A stretch of 37,914 bases of DNA. It comes from Reclinomonas americana ATCC 50394. Its lineage: Eukaryota; Jakobida; Jakobea; Jakobida. Within the stretch, counting starts at the first letter, position 1. Each line of letters starts with the position of its first letter. The stretch covers positions 71,108-109,021 of the forward strand of contig PS015452.1 in assembly GCA_048213135.1 (NCBI GenBank). The letters are read 5' to 3'. A program made the translations under genes and the position numbers. Shown in pieces: positions 21,551 through 33,462 of this stretch. The notes beneath the pieces are model-generated. The model was not told the origin of the DNA. It searched no databases and was given only the letters and a program-made list of their open reading frames with translations.

Positions 21551-22068
21551 TCACTTGCCATTGGCGCCTGTCACCTCCTCCGCATATCGATCCATGGCTT
21601 GTGCCAAAGTAATATCCTTGTCTGAGACCCCGTCTACGTCGTGCGTACGCAGTGTCACGTCCACCCGGTTGTAGCAGTTGAACCACTCTGCGCGAAGCAC
21701 GGGTGAGGAGAGAAGAGAAGCAGAGACTAAACCCGAGATGACACGCAACCCGGATGATGATCCATCTCCTCGGCCTTGTCAGCAACCTGCGCAACAAGAC
21801 TGTCGGCATCTATGCTCTCACTCACTCTCTCTCCCTCCGTCTCTCTCTCTCTCTCTCAGTGTCTGTGCGCGCGCAACTCTGCTCATGAAGCGCCACGCCT
21901 GCTTAAAGTCCACAAAGCGATAGGTGCGACGAATGGCATCGACGCCCTCTGCTTGTGCATCCACCCAGCCCGGCACCTGCAGGTCAGTCACACACGCGAG
22001 TGTGTGAGTGAGTGAGAGTGTGTGAGGGAATCTCTGTCCCTACACACACACACACAGACCGCTGTCAT
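21551..22068 (-). CDS. PCBD1: Pterin-4a-carbinolamine dehydratase
   Basis: Four exons: 22060-22068, 21878-21976, 21750-21786 and 21551-21687; 93 residues. The family is unmistakable: VPGW near the start, [12 protein letters not shown], then [20 protein letters not shown] and [20 protein letters not shown]. The HHP histidines and the THD histidine are those used in catalysis by this family. It dehydrates 4a-hydroxytetrahydropterin during recycling of the pterin cofactor of aromatic amino acid hydroxylases. The first exon is only nine bases (Met-Thr-Ala) and the usual N-terminal helix before the GW motif is largely missing, so a further upstream exon remains possible; the family is normally about 100 residues. 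Two of the three introns use the GTTGCG donor. Convergent with the lipase-like gene, and 136 bp downstream of the zinc transporter stop. Confidence 0.95.
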
Positions 22069-22203
22069 GGCTCGGAGTCTTGCATCACCGCCCAGACGCG
22101 CTGCGTAGACCGCCATGGTTGCTCGATAGGCCATTCAACTGTGAATGCACACACACACAAGGACGATCGGAGAGCGGGACGACATGCATGACAACTAATG
22201 TAT

Positions 22204-24756
22204 TCATTCTGATGATGGCGGTGGCGGTGGCGGTGGTGTGTGTCGATGCCTTCTTGCATCATGCGCATGGCCGTCATCGTGTCCACTTCCATCGTCGTCG
22301 TCGTCGTCGGCGTCACCACCGGGTGGCACTGTCGGTGTCCGACGATCCGCAACGTCGACCAGCTCGTCGTCGTCGTCGTGGTCGGTGGAGTGTCCGTTGG
22401 CAAGGCCGTTCGCTACCACCTCTGGTGCAGCAGCAGTCGCGGGAGCACTCTCGCCGCCCTCGGCTGGTGGTTTCGGCACGTCGCCGGCCTCCACGGTCAG
22501 CGATGTGCCCGACACCATCGACTGGCCGTCGTCCGACGATGATGCAAGCGACTCGACGCCATCGGCGCCCACTCCACCACCATTCGCAGTCGCCACCGGT
22601 ACCACCGTTGCAGGTGGCACTGGCGCAGGCGCTGGCGCTGGTGCTGATGGAGGCAGCAGCGGCGTGGCCACGGACTCGGCGGGGTCTGGCGATTGCGCGA
22701 CCGATCGGCCGTGCTGCTGTGCGTGCGCATGAGCACGCGACGCTGGCGAGGTCGGTGAGGCGGGCGTGTGCGTCAATGCAGCGGGGGCGGTCGGCGGGGA
22801 GACGGCTCGCGTGGCGGAGCGCGGTGCGTGAGCGTGCGGGGCGTGCGAGTGGGAGTGGTGAGCGTGTGTCGGCGCACTCTTCGGCGGCTGCGGATGACCG
22901 TGCCCGTGGTGACGCGACGACGCCTGCTCCACGTCGTGATGGTGCGCCTCGTCACTGCCGGCGTCGTCGCCGTGGTGGTGGTGGTGATCGTGATGGTCGT
23001 GGTCGTGGTCGTGGTCGTGTGAGTGATGATGATGATGGTGACCGCCGCCGTGATGATGGTGGTCGTGCGAGCAGCCGTGATGCGAGACCATTGACATGCG
23101 CACGGCAGCCGGGCCCTGGAGCACCGACGAGGAGCGCACCAGGCTGTCCCAGCTCTCCTTCTCAATCTGCACCGTAATGTCGGAAAAGTACGGCCGCAGA
23201 ATCTCGTGCACCTGGCAGAAGACAATGAGGTCAGCAACAACAAGAGCAGCACGCTTACCAATCACACAAGAACCTTACGCAGGACGGTTTGCTCGTGTGC
23301 ATCCTCACATATGCGAACGCTCACGGTCGCCACATTGTTGTGGCCAGAGAGCGTCCAAAAGTGCTCGTTGCGGCACTGCAGCACGCCCTCCAGGTGTGAA
23401 ATCTGCAGCAATAAGGTCAGCCTTTCCTGTCTCGCATACTTGCGGGAGTCATCTCACGCAACATCGCGCAGGCACTTGTCGATGGGTCCGATAAACTGCG
23501 TCGGTGCCGTCTGCAGCACAATCATCATGTTCGTGCGCATCTCGCGGAAATGCGCTCGCAGGACCATGAAGAGGACCACCACGGCAACAATGCCGTCGGC
23601 CATGTGTTCGCCACTGCGTGCCACCAGGGGAAAAAGTGAGTGGCCCGACTCTTCCTACTCCCTCCCTCCATGTCATCCATGCTCGCGACGTACCGCACGT
23701 AGCACACCATCGAGGCCACCACAGACGCCAGGGCCGTGCTAATGTCGAGCAGCAGGTTGGCGACGCCCGTATGGTACGAACCCTTGGCGCTCGGATCGTC
23801 TAGCAGACCCTCGGTCATGGACGAGGCCTGTCGTTGCTGCTGGCGCACCTTGGCACCAAACACACCCAGCCCCACCGACGCCGTGCCGAAGAAGAAGACC
23901 AATCCGCTGTGCGCACGCAGATGACGCTGTCAGCGAGAGAAAGTCGATTCGTGGTGCATATATTTATGTCGAGCACGCAACACATGCACAGTGTCGGGGC
24001 TGATGGTGCGCAGAAACACCTCCTTGAGCACCGACGCCCACACAAAGAAGAGCACGCAGTAGTTGCAGAACTTGCCCAGCACCTCAAAACGCTCAAACGT
24101 GACGCAACAACGAGTCAAGGAGGAGGAACAACAACAAAGCATCATCGCAAACATCAGCGCTGCTTGAAAAAAAAAGGATATCCAAACGTAAAGTGCTCAT
24201 CGGTCCGTCGCGAGAGCACCATGGAGAACATGACAATGTACAAGTGCACGCTCTGGAACAAGACATGGAACGAGTCGGCCATCAACGCTGCACAACACCA
24301 CACATGAGACCACCAGTGGTGCCGCATGAACCAATTTGAGGTCGATCGCGCACACGCACCGAGCGACGACGCCCACCAAATCGACACTGCCAACTGCAAC
24401 AACGCATACGCCGCACACACGTGCGCAAAGAGGAACCAGCCGCGATACTGCCGATCCTGCAACAAGACGCGCGCATTCCATCGCACCTCCTCCCACACCG
24501 ATCGCCCATGCGCATGATGGTGATGTCTCCCTGCGCTTCCATGATGATGATGATGTCGCGAGGAGGGTGTCACCACTGCTGTTGCTGCTGCTGCTGTGTC
24601 CAGTGCGGTCGACGAGTGAGGAGTTGTCGCTGTTGGTGAGACTGCGACTGCGACAGTGGGCGCAGTGGGCGTCACTGCTGCTGCTGCTGTGGCGACTGCG
24701 GGCATAGTGCCATTGCTGATGGGAACTGCCACGGCAGTCGGGCCACTGCGCTTCAT
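22204..24756 (-). CDS. SLC30A6: Cation diffusion facilitator, SLC30A6 (ZnT6)-like, with His-rich tail
   Basis: Seven exons: 24360-24756, 24182-24287, 23982-24098, 23694-23906, 23463-23613, 23274-23402 and 22204-23211; 706 residues. The N-terminus is Ala/Thr/Val-rich, then has His clusters. Six helices follow the CDF order. After helix 2 comes FTFGFERFEVLGKF, the ZnT6 form of the FGY-x-R-x-E-V-L signature, and the cytosolic domain has LQCRNEHFWTL and ITVQIEKESW, also ZnT6-like. The metal-site positions look altered: helix 2 has HVLFQ where transporters have H-x-x-x-D, and helix 5 has NLLLD. ZnT6 is known as a non-transporting partner of ZnT5, so this is consistent with a regulatory subunit of a Golgi zinc transporter. 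The roughly 270-residue tail has His/Asp runs and an acidic, Ala/Pro-rich end. The intron between exons 2 and 3 is U12-type AT-AC. An in-frame ATG at 24795 would add 13 residues. Confidence 0.92.
24099..24181 (-). other. U12-type AT-AC intron
   Basis: Read on the minus strand this 83-bp intron starts ATATCCTTT, the exact minor-spliceosome 5' consensus, followed by more T. It contains CTCCTTGAC, an 8-of-9 match to the TTCCTTRAC branch site, with the branch A about 16 nt from the end, and it ends in AC. Removing it joins FTFG to FERFEVLG in frame, restoring the conserved CDF motif. No GT-AG alternative gives that join. Confidence 0.92.
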
Positions 24757-25190
24757 CTCTCTGTGTGAAAGTGTGTGTGTGAGTTTGGGCGACATGCCCC
24801 GTTATCGCACAATCAGAAGTCGGCACGCGCGTGTATGTGCGACCGACTGGGTGGAGTGTGTGGGGCAAGGGGAAGAGAGAGCAGTCACCTTTCCCGTCTC
24901 TGTCGGTCGTTTCGTTGGACGCGCGGCAGGCGGGACACACGCGTCTTTCTGTCGACGTTGTTAATCACACTCTCACTTGACAACGTTGAGAAACAACAAG
25001 TATTACATTCTTTTTCTTTCCACCCCACCAGGATTTAACAAAGACATATACCGAGTAGGTGATCACCCAAGCACACACACACTCTCCGTAATTTTTCAAA
25101 ATGCAAACAGACACACACAGATACAACAACAAAAGGGAAAAGATAACAACACGGGCGGGCACGCGCGCGCCTCCCGCGTCAACTCCATGG
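24757..25190. other. Spacer upstream of the zinc transporter
   Basis: 434 bp between the stop of the TOGARAM-like gene and the start of the zinc transporter, both minus strand. It should hold the transporter promoter and the TOGARAM 3' UTR. The part near 25000-25140 is A-rich on the plus strand, with a CA repeat at 25073-25082. No supportable exon. Confidence 0.5.
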
Positions 25191-28100
25191 CTATGAGAGC
25201 ATGGCCACGAGCTTGGAGCGGTCGGCGTCTGACAGCGCGGCGGCTGCGTCCGAGAACTCGGACGGGATTGCCGACTGCAGCGCGCGCACCAGCGACTGCG
25301 TGGCGGCCTTGACGTCGGTCTTGGGCTCCTTCAGCAGCTTCACTGCCATTGGCAGCACTTGCCGCGTCAGTACGCCCGGTCGCTGGCGAGCCACCTCGTC
25401 GATCGAGTCTGCAACGTGCCTCCATCATCAGTCACTGTGCGTTTCCCCTCGCGAGCGCCACACAAAGATTGCTCACCTGCCAGCTTTTGCACCAGCTGCG
25501 CCTTGACCTTCATGTTGCCGTACATGATCTCGTGCACCACATGCGGCGCAATCACCGACGCTTGTGCGGCCGTGAACACGTGGTCAAACACCTCGGTGGC
25601 CTGCGAGCGCACCGCCGGTGTCGACGACGCCATGTTGCTGACGAGTGCTGGCGTGAGGCGATTGAGCACAGGCTCAACCGCGTCGCCAAACGCCGGCACA
25701 ATGCGCTCCAGCGACTGCAGCGCCGCCGCGAGGACTTTCGGATTGGGATCCGACAGACGCGACAACATCGGGTCAAAGGTGGTCACCAGTCGATCCGCCG
25801 TGCGAATGTACTCGGCCTCACTGACCAGCAGCTGCTCCAGTTGTGAGATACCCGACATGCGATCTCGCCAGTCTGCGCGACACCCGTCAGGAAAAAAAAA
25901 ACTAATCACAAAAGAGCGCACAAACACGCACCACTCGACGAAATCGCCGTGTTGATCTCCGGTAGTGCCTCAAAGGCAGACGGCTCGGGTCCTACCGAAG
26001 AGCGACCGGCACGCGATCCGGAGCGAGTGGCTCGCGAAATGGAGCGCACACGAGTGGACGGTGTACCGATTTCGACTGCCACAGCAGTGAGAAACACCAT
26101 GTGGAGAGAGAGAGGGGGAGAGAGGGAGAGGGAGAATAGAGACGTTACCATCCACGGGTGTTCCGTTCGTCTGTCGTGACGTCGGCGTCTCGCGAAGCGG
26201 GCTGCTACGCGGACTCGACTGTGTCTTGCCACTGCCGACACGCTCGCGTGCACTCGGTCGTCGAGGTGGTGGCGGTCCCTGTGACATCGGAGTGAGTGCA
26301 AGTCATCGGGAGGCGGATGCGTTGCGGGGGAGACTGAACACACCGCAATGCCCGACGCCGATCCGGCGGCAGCAGACGGCTGCACGTCGCCTCCACGTAG
26401 CGCAGACTCGCGGAACTTTTCAATCGCATCGGCCTTGAGGTACTGACGCAGGAATTTCTCAAACGCGCTCATGTCGCGATCAAATCTGCAAGCACGAATC
26501 AGCACAAAATCATGGAGACTTGCTTAATCAATCACTGTGTACCCTTGCAGTGCATAGGCTGCGGCCTGCTTGGCGGCATTGCGCGTCTCGGCGGAAGCGT
26601 CGCCCAACATGCGCGACACACCCGACACGAAGCGCTCCGCCTCACGTGATCCGTTCAGTTTGGATCCCTGCGACACATCACGCACGGTTTTTTTGAGTCA
26701 AGCGAACTCTTCTCATCCATCTCACACACACCACGACTCACCATGATCATCGACCAGTGTGCTATCGCGGCGGCGACCTTGGAACGCACGACCGCTGATT
26801 TGTGTTGTGAGTGCGCAAGGAGCGCAGCCAGCGCTGCACCACGGCTACAGTGTTCCACACACGCCAACATTGTCTTTTCCACCTCTTCGATGATGAATTT
26901 GGCGTCGACGGCCTTCTTGAACAGAGCCAACAGCTGAGAGAGAGAGAGAGAGAGAGAGATAGAGCAGAAAATGATCCGTGCGTGTCAGCAACATCGTCCT
27001 CGCAGTCCTCACAGGCGCGCAGAAAGTGAGCGCAACGATATTGTCGAGTTCCACGTCGAGCACCCGTCCCAAATGCTCCACCATGAACGAGAGCGTGCGC
27101 AGCGCATTCTTCGACACGGCCGACCGACCGTTGCCGACTGATTTGAGCAGCACGAGCACCACAGAGTGACTGTAGAAGGAGAAAAAGAATTCGGCAAGCA
27201 ACGATGAGATCACGAGAGCAAGAGAGTGGTGAGAGCGCGAGTGGCACGCAACGCCAGTGGGGAAACAAGCTCCGAATGGTGAACGACGAGGCGGCGCATG
27301 ATATTTAGCGACTCCATTTCCTTGACCCAATCCTCCTGACTGCGTTCCTGGCTCAGCGTGTCGAGTGCAAGCTGTATCACACGCGAAGTGATGAGCAGAA
27401 GGAAAACTGAGAAGACTTGTCGCGATCGACGAACTCGCAAGGCACGATCGGGATTCGGCACCGGCACCACATCCTCCGGCGCCAACTCCTCCACCGGCTT
27501 GGCGCCGAGTTCTGCCACGGCTCGACGATTGACGGCCTTGTTGGCTGCGCAGAGACACAGCAGTGAGCGTACTGTGCGGGTACAGGTGAGAGGCGACTCG
27601 AGCATGACGCACGACTTCTGTAGCTCTCGTTGCGTGCACGTTCGCCACCAAGCGAGTCGCTGTCGCCAGCGTCCATGTCGAACATGGACGACGGTGACAC
27701 GGGCGTGGCCTGATGGCGACTGAGACGACTCTTTGCCGCCGGTGACACCGTGTTGACAGCTACGTGTGTGTTAACAAGTCAGTGACACAAGACTACTAAA
27801 ACCGTGCTCCACTTCAACCGCACGCACATGAACCCTCGCTCTCGGTCGAGTACGACACGGAATCGCTGCCCTTGACGTCAGAGACGCGTGAACCTGCGAG
27901 CACACAACGATGAGCGACCACGGCGACGACATAATAAATATCAGAGTGCAGCGCAGACTACAAACCAGTGCGCCCGTGTCGGCGAACAGGGTGTGGCGAG
28001 TCTTCAATCTCATCCGGCGTATTCCTGCCGCACACACACACACATGTGAGACACACAATACGCAAGAGCCTCAGAAAATCAAGCATGCACAAACCTCGGC

Positions 28101-31100
28101 TTGTCGTCGTCGCCCGGCAGGTGCACAGGTGAGTAGTACTGAGCCGCGTGACTGGCTGGCATCGGTCGAATGGGCGCTTCGTCGGTGGTACGTCCAGAGA
28201 GCGGACTGATTACTTCCGGTCGCGCATCTGCTGGCCGCACACATCGTGTCGTGAGTGGACGGCGCTCACAAAAAATGGAGGTGCTTGACGCAGCACAACG
28301 CAACGGTTCGGTGACACGGACGAGGAGCTGGAGTACGTGTTGGCACGTTGTCGTCCACCGGGCGAGCGGCCGCCACGGTGCATTCGAAGAAGACTCAACT
28401 TGTCCGAGTCCACACCTACGCCGGCAAGTGAGCAGAAAAGAAGAGGACCTCAGCCTCGAGTCATGACATCCAAACCATTGTCGCGGTCCACGGTGGACGG
28501 TGTCGCTGCCGTCACGGACACTGCAGGCATCGAGTCGTGGGAGCTGCTGCTTTTGGGGAGAACGAGAGAGAGAGAGAGAGAGGAGGTCAGAGACGCTGAT
28601 GCAGACCGTGGCGAAAAAACATGACTTACCCAGTAGGATCATCGATGCGAAGCTCGGCCACATTGAACGCCGCTGCGTCAGCGCATACGTGAGAAACACA
28701 TCGTCATCACAAACTAGAGAAATGAGACGCACAAGATAATCTTCTCGAGCGCAGTCCCGACAATTCGTCGTACTCGTGTCGCGGTGGCTGTGAAAGAGAC
28801 ACACAAAATCAATGGTGAGCCGCGCTGTGCTCGACATGCGCACACTGCCACACCACAAACCGTGCGTTGCATCTGCTGCGTCTGCTGCTGTGGCACAGCC
28901 GAGTCCGACATGTGCTTTTGGTGCATGTGATTCCCCGACAGCATCGCGGCGCCAACATGCACACTCTGTTGTCCTCCATTCGGTCGCAGTTGATCAATCG
29001 GCAACCACTGCTTGATCTTGTCTTGATCGCCAGCATACTCGGGCCCTGTGCACATTGGTCAACCACTGCGACTCGCGACAAAAGACTTGGCGCAGTGACG
29101 AAACGAGCAAACACGGAGCCAGCATCCGAAAAGTTCGTCGACACTTGCGACACGGTCTCGCGTCCCTTGACAGGCGTACCGAAAGCAATTTGCCTGCACC
29201 CCATTCGAGTCAGTCGCACGACTCAATCGAGACAGACGAGTGCCGCGAGGTCAGACGCAACACAGGCGGGCGGTCCTCGTCAGACGATGAGTTGGACGAT
29301 TTCGGATCGCTGGTCAACTTGCTGAACGCCGACTGGTGACGCGCAGGCTGTGCACCAGCGGCCTGCTGTCCCTGCGTGCCATTTGCACCGCGGCGTACCG
29401 GATCCTTCTTGATCGGCGCCGAGTTGTAGCGCTGATTACGATGTCCGCCCTGCGCAGACAAAGAGATGAATACGAGAGACCACACGCCGCCCACTCGTCA
29501 ATCTTTTGCCAGCGACGCAACATCTTGGCCAGGTGGGGGTGCTGTGAATGCCGACTCCTCCGAATCCACCGACGCCTGATCAGTTGGGAACTCACCACCG
29601 CGGGCCTGGTACGCCGGCAGGTAATCCATGGCGCTGCGTGAACCCCGCAGCGGGTGCTGACGAGCAGCCACGGGGATTTCGTCCTCGTTGGCGTACTCGG
29701 TGGATGGCGATGAACCGCCCGTCAACTCGTCCTCCGACTCCTCCATGCGCGCACTGAGACCGCGACCGGTGCCACTCAACTGCCGCAGCAGCTTAAACTT
29801 GGAGTTCTGTGCGTGCCTTCCTCCGCGCACGCGCTCCAAGGGATCGGTCGACACGGTGCGTGCCGACAAATCATCATCGGTTTGGTTCGAGCCATCACCG
29901 CCCACACGCAGTGCCGCGTTTGGCAGCGGCGTCGCAAACGGTAATCTGCCCGAATCACTGCCGGCCGAGGTGAGCCGTGGTGGTCGCCCATCGCTGCGCG
30001 GTGGCATTCCCATGACCGAGGGAACCGACGGTGCCACTGACGAAGAGCCATTGGCACCGCGGCCAGAGATACGCGCCGAGCCAAACTGGTGACTCTGATT
30101 CACCCGCGTGTCCTCTGCAACACAGACGAGTGAGAACCACGGTGACAGGAGGGGGGGGGGGGGGGGAAAGGAGCGGTGCGTGCTTGCTGACAGTCGGAGG
30201 GACAGACGAACCGACTCGCTTGCGACGCGGAGCGCTGAGATCGGCCGGCAAACTGCGCGTGCTCTTGGGCGTCGGTGGTGCATCGGCGGCGGCCAGTGCG
30301 GGGTGATCGAGCGTCCCATCGCGCATGACCACGGGCAGATGCGGCTTGGAGAACCGCTCCTGCAGCAGTTCGTAGGTCTCGCGGTCGCGCAGCGTCATGC
30401 TGGTCAACAGCGGATCCAGACGATGCCCGATAATGTTCTTGATGACGGCAAACGCCTCCAGCGCCACGAACTTCACCTGCGCGTTGCACACAGAGCATTG
30501 AGTCCCGATTCCTCCTCACACATGCATCTGAATTGTGCCGATCTCACCTTGTTCTTGGTGTCCTTTAGCGCCACGGTCAACCGACTGACAATCGCGGGAA
30601 AATCAAACTCCACGCGAGATCGGTAACTCAAAAGCAAAACAATGATAAAGTTGATCATCTCCTCCTTCACGTACTTGGACGTCGACGAGTCCAAGTACGG
30701 CAGCAGCTTGTTCAACAGCAGCACCGGACCCACGGCCTCGGCGAGCCGGATAAAGAATTGTGTGGTGCTCTGTCGTGTGGGCGTCTTCGGGTCCTCCCAT
30801 TTCTGGAGCGTGGTGAAACAGGGTTGTGTGAGTGGCACGTTACGCACCCTTATCACGACGCGTGCAACCTCACCTTGACGAGTTTGGGCAGGATCACGTT
30901 GAGGTACGGCTTCATTTCGCCGCGTGTGCGCTCCACCAGCACCGTGAGGAACTGCACAGCCAGACTGCAGATCTGGTAGTTGCTGTCGCCCAGCAGCGGC
31001 AGCACCATGGTCTCCAGCAAGTCAAAAATGTGTGGAATCACCACATCGTGTTGCGGAGCATCCTCGAACGCGCGAATCAACTGTGTCACAGTGCAAAGCA

Positions 31101-33152
31101 AAGAGTGAGCACAGCGTGCATTTTTTGGAAAAAGGAAAACACCGAGGAACGACCGGCGGCCACTCACCGCCTTGGCCGCAGTGAGGCGATCACGCCAGTT
31201 GGCGCTCTGGCCCTGCACACAGATGCTGTCGGGGAGGAAGCCGAAACGCATCGGCTCCTCTGGCGTACTGAACATGGAAATCGCCACACCCGACGGCGCA
31301 GCCGTGTGCCCGCTCGACGACGACGACGTCGGCGAGTAGGCCGACGACGGAGATGCCGGACCTCGTGCCTGGTAGTGATTGGAAGACGAGGAGCCACTGA
31401 CGGACTGCCGCAGTGCGGGCGCGGAGCCGGCAGGAGGTGCCGGTGGACCGCTGATCGAACTCTGTTTTCATGCGCGGAAAGGAGTGAGGCACTGCGTAAA
31501 ACACACACGTGCGCGCGCACACAGCATCCACAAACCCGCGGCGCCGCCTTGAGCATCACTTCGACATCGTTCAGCAACGCGACAGCCTAATGCGCTCAAC
31601 GAGATGAGCAACACAAATCGCACACCACTGCCTTTCTCTCTCCCTCTCTCATCGCATGACTGTACCTTGCGGGCGGCAGCCTGCACTGTGCCGACAGCGT
31701 CACCCTCCAACGGCGAGAGAGCATTCCGCAGAGCACCAATGTCGATCCGCTCGACCGGTAATCTCGGCGGTGCCATGCCCGACGATCCCGATGTGGGCGA
31801 GGCGCTCGACACCACCACTGCGGCGGCCATGGCGCGGCCGGAGACAGAGGCGCGTGGTCGCATTGGACCCGCCTCCTCCGCCGCCGACACCACAGTGGCC
31901 AGCCACACTCCCAGCGCCTCGGCGCCGTGCAAGCGACCGGCAATGGTCGACGAGCGGAGACAAATGCGAAACACACGATCCATCACAGTCTGCGGCTTCT
32001 CCGCGCGATGCATGTAGACAGCCAGCGTCTCCACCGCAGCAGCACGCACAGCCAGTCGATCGTGAGCCAAGGCGCGCACACACGAGTCGAGAGTCCGCAT
32101 CAAGGCCGACTCCGCACTCTGCTCCCGTAATCTCCAGTGCTCCATAATCAGTCGCATGGTCGTCAGCGTCTTGTGCGTCACCATCCACGAGTCACCGCCG
32201 GCGGCGCCCGGACGCAGTGCCGCATCCAGCGCATCCACTAACCTGCTGCACTCGCCGTTCGCCGACAAGCACGTCACCAGCACCTGTCGATCACTCAACA
32301 GCGTCTCCAGTCCCTCCAATCGCCCCATCACACTGCCACTCTCTAGTTGCTCCAGCAGCGCCAGGTGCGTCGGCAAATCACTAATCCCGGCCGCCGCCGA
32401 CGCCGACAGCGCCGTGGTCAGTGAGAGATTGCGCGGAGAGGATGCGGTGGACGACGAAGACGACGATTGCGCGCCACTAGAACCCTTGCGCTGATGTGCC
32501 GGCGACGGTGCTGCCACTGAGTGTGTGACAGAGAGTGTGAGATATCGAAACGGGTGCAGTTGCGCGCCATGGCACGACCCCCGAGACACACACGCTTTCT
32601 CTCTGTCTGTCGATACACACACACATGTGCGCGCGTGCGGGCGTACACAGACACACATATATACAACACGCGAGACACACACACACACAGAGGTGGGAGA
32701 CACAGAGAGTGATGATGGCCATGACACGCACCGCCACTCTTGCTCTTGCCCCCAGACGGCACCCGCGAGCGCGGCAGTGGTGGTTTCGCCGAGGGTAGCC
32801 GCTTACTCGGCACCGCCTCCTCTTCCTCCTCATCATCCTCCTCAAACGACGAGTACTCCTCCTCATCATCGTCCTCCTCCTCATCGTCATCGTCAACAGC
32901 CACTGCTCTCTTCACCGCTGGCATGGGCTTGCGCACGACCACCGCTTCTTCTTCGTCTTCCTCGTCGTCTTCGTCTTCGTCTTCTTCTTCTTCTTCTTCA
33001 TCGTCGTCGTCGTCTTCCTCTTCCTCATCGTCGTCTTCATCGTCGTCGTCGTCCTCATCATCGTCGTCATCGTCGTCGTCCTCATCGCGGCGCACAGGCG
33101 GCGGTTGAGGCACAGACATGCGCCGCAGAGTGGCGCGCGTCAGTGGATCCAT
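25191..33152 (-). CDS. TOGARAM1: TOG-array axonemal microtubule regulator (TOGARAM/crescerin family)
   Basis: 29 exons joined in frame give 1935 residues. Exon bounds, 5' to 3': 33152-32732, 32516-31666, 31586-31536, 31461-31168, 31080-30874, 30802-30548, 30476-30212, 30114-29522, 29449-29262, 29193-29087, 29045-28861, 28787-28733, 28672-28630, 28549-28476, 28415-28305, 28230-28095, 28024-27966, 27893-27834, 27759-27616, 27544-27435, 27371-27253, 27169-27037, 26933-26742, 26667-26543, 26485-26344, 26278-26149, 26075-25932, 25872-25477, 25408-25191. Residues 23-120 are almost pure Asp/Glu. TOG1 is about 185-400, TOG2 about 525-760 (SANWRDRLTAAKALIRAF), then a long Ser/Pro/Arg-rich linker, TOG3 about 1390-1620 (VPNPDRALRLALDTL, EDWVKEMESLNIMRRL, SRGAALAALLAHSQHKSAVV) and TOG4 about 1732-1935 (DWRDRMSGISQLEQLL). 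The PNPDRALR lead into TOG3 and the two-plus-two layout are those of crescerin/TOGARAM, which binds tubulin and sets cilium length. CLASP, the nearest alternative, lacks this TOG3 signature. TOGARAM1 versus TOGARAM2 is not resolved. Confidence 0.9.
30151..30166. repeat. Run of 16 G inside an intron
   Basis: An uninterrupted 16-base G run on the plus strand (C run on the transcribed gene's sense strand) within the intron 30115-30211 of the TOGARAM-like gene. It sits where a polypyrimidine tract is expected. Confidence 0.9.
32815..33090. repeat. Trinucleotide tract coding for Asp/Glu
   Basis: Imperfect TCC/TCG/TCA/TCT triplets on the plus strand encode a nearly unbroken Asp/Glu domain on the minus strand at the N-terminus of the TOGARAM-like protein. 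On the opposite strand the same DNA reads as poly-Ser, a shadow and not a gene. Confidence 0.9.
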
Positions 33153-33462
33153 TCACACACACACACGCTGACAGCACTGATTGACTGACAACGGTCAATG
33201 TCGTCTGTGCACCAATCGACAAGAAACACACAGAGACAGTGAGTGAGTGAGTGGGTGAGATGGGATGGGTGGTGGTGGGAGGCTGAAAAGCACGGCGAGA
33301 GACAGGTGAGCTGATGATACGCACCTCACAAACACAAACGCAACCGGTTGTTGAGTGGACAAATATTGTGAGTGGACAAATACTTCGCGTGACTCATCAA
33401 TACCCGCCACTTTAGGGTCTGCGAACCATCGCGCTTCGCAATGGGAATGATGGTGGTCAATG
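33153..33462. other. Spacer upstream of the TOGARAM-like gene
   Basis: 310 bp between the start codon of the TOGARAM-like gene and the candidate small gene. It should hold the TOGARAM promoter. GTGAGTGAGTGAGTG repeats occur near 33240, and a short direct repeat GTGAGTGGACAAATA appears at about 33348 (diverged) and 33368. No supportable exon. Confidence 0.45.

Noticed and set aside
21612-21621. AATATCCTTG resembling a U12 donor on the plus strand
   Set aside because: It lies in the antisense of the last pterin dehydratase exon, with no plus-strand gene there.
22080-23177. 365-codon plus-strand open frame
   Set aside because: It is the shadow of the His-, Asp- and Pro-rich last exon of the zinc transporter; low-complexity codons keep the opposite strand open.
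29194-29240. A 26-bp intron after SIES in the TOGARAM-like gene
   Set aside because: Too short to be spliced; a GTTGCG donor at 29261 gives a 68-bp intron with the same phase and a continuous frame.
32740-33108. Plus-strand poly-Ser open frame
   Set aside because: It is the antisense of the Asp/Glu tract at the start of the TOGARAM-like protein.
25191-33152. CLASP identity for the TOG-array gene
   Set aside because: The PNPDRALR entry to TOG3, the C-terminal TOG4 and the two-plus-two arrangement match crescerin/TOGARAM better.
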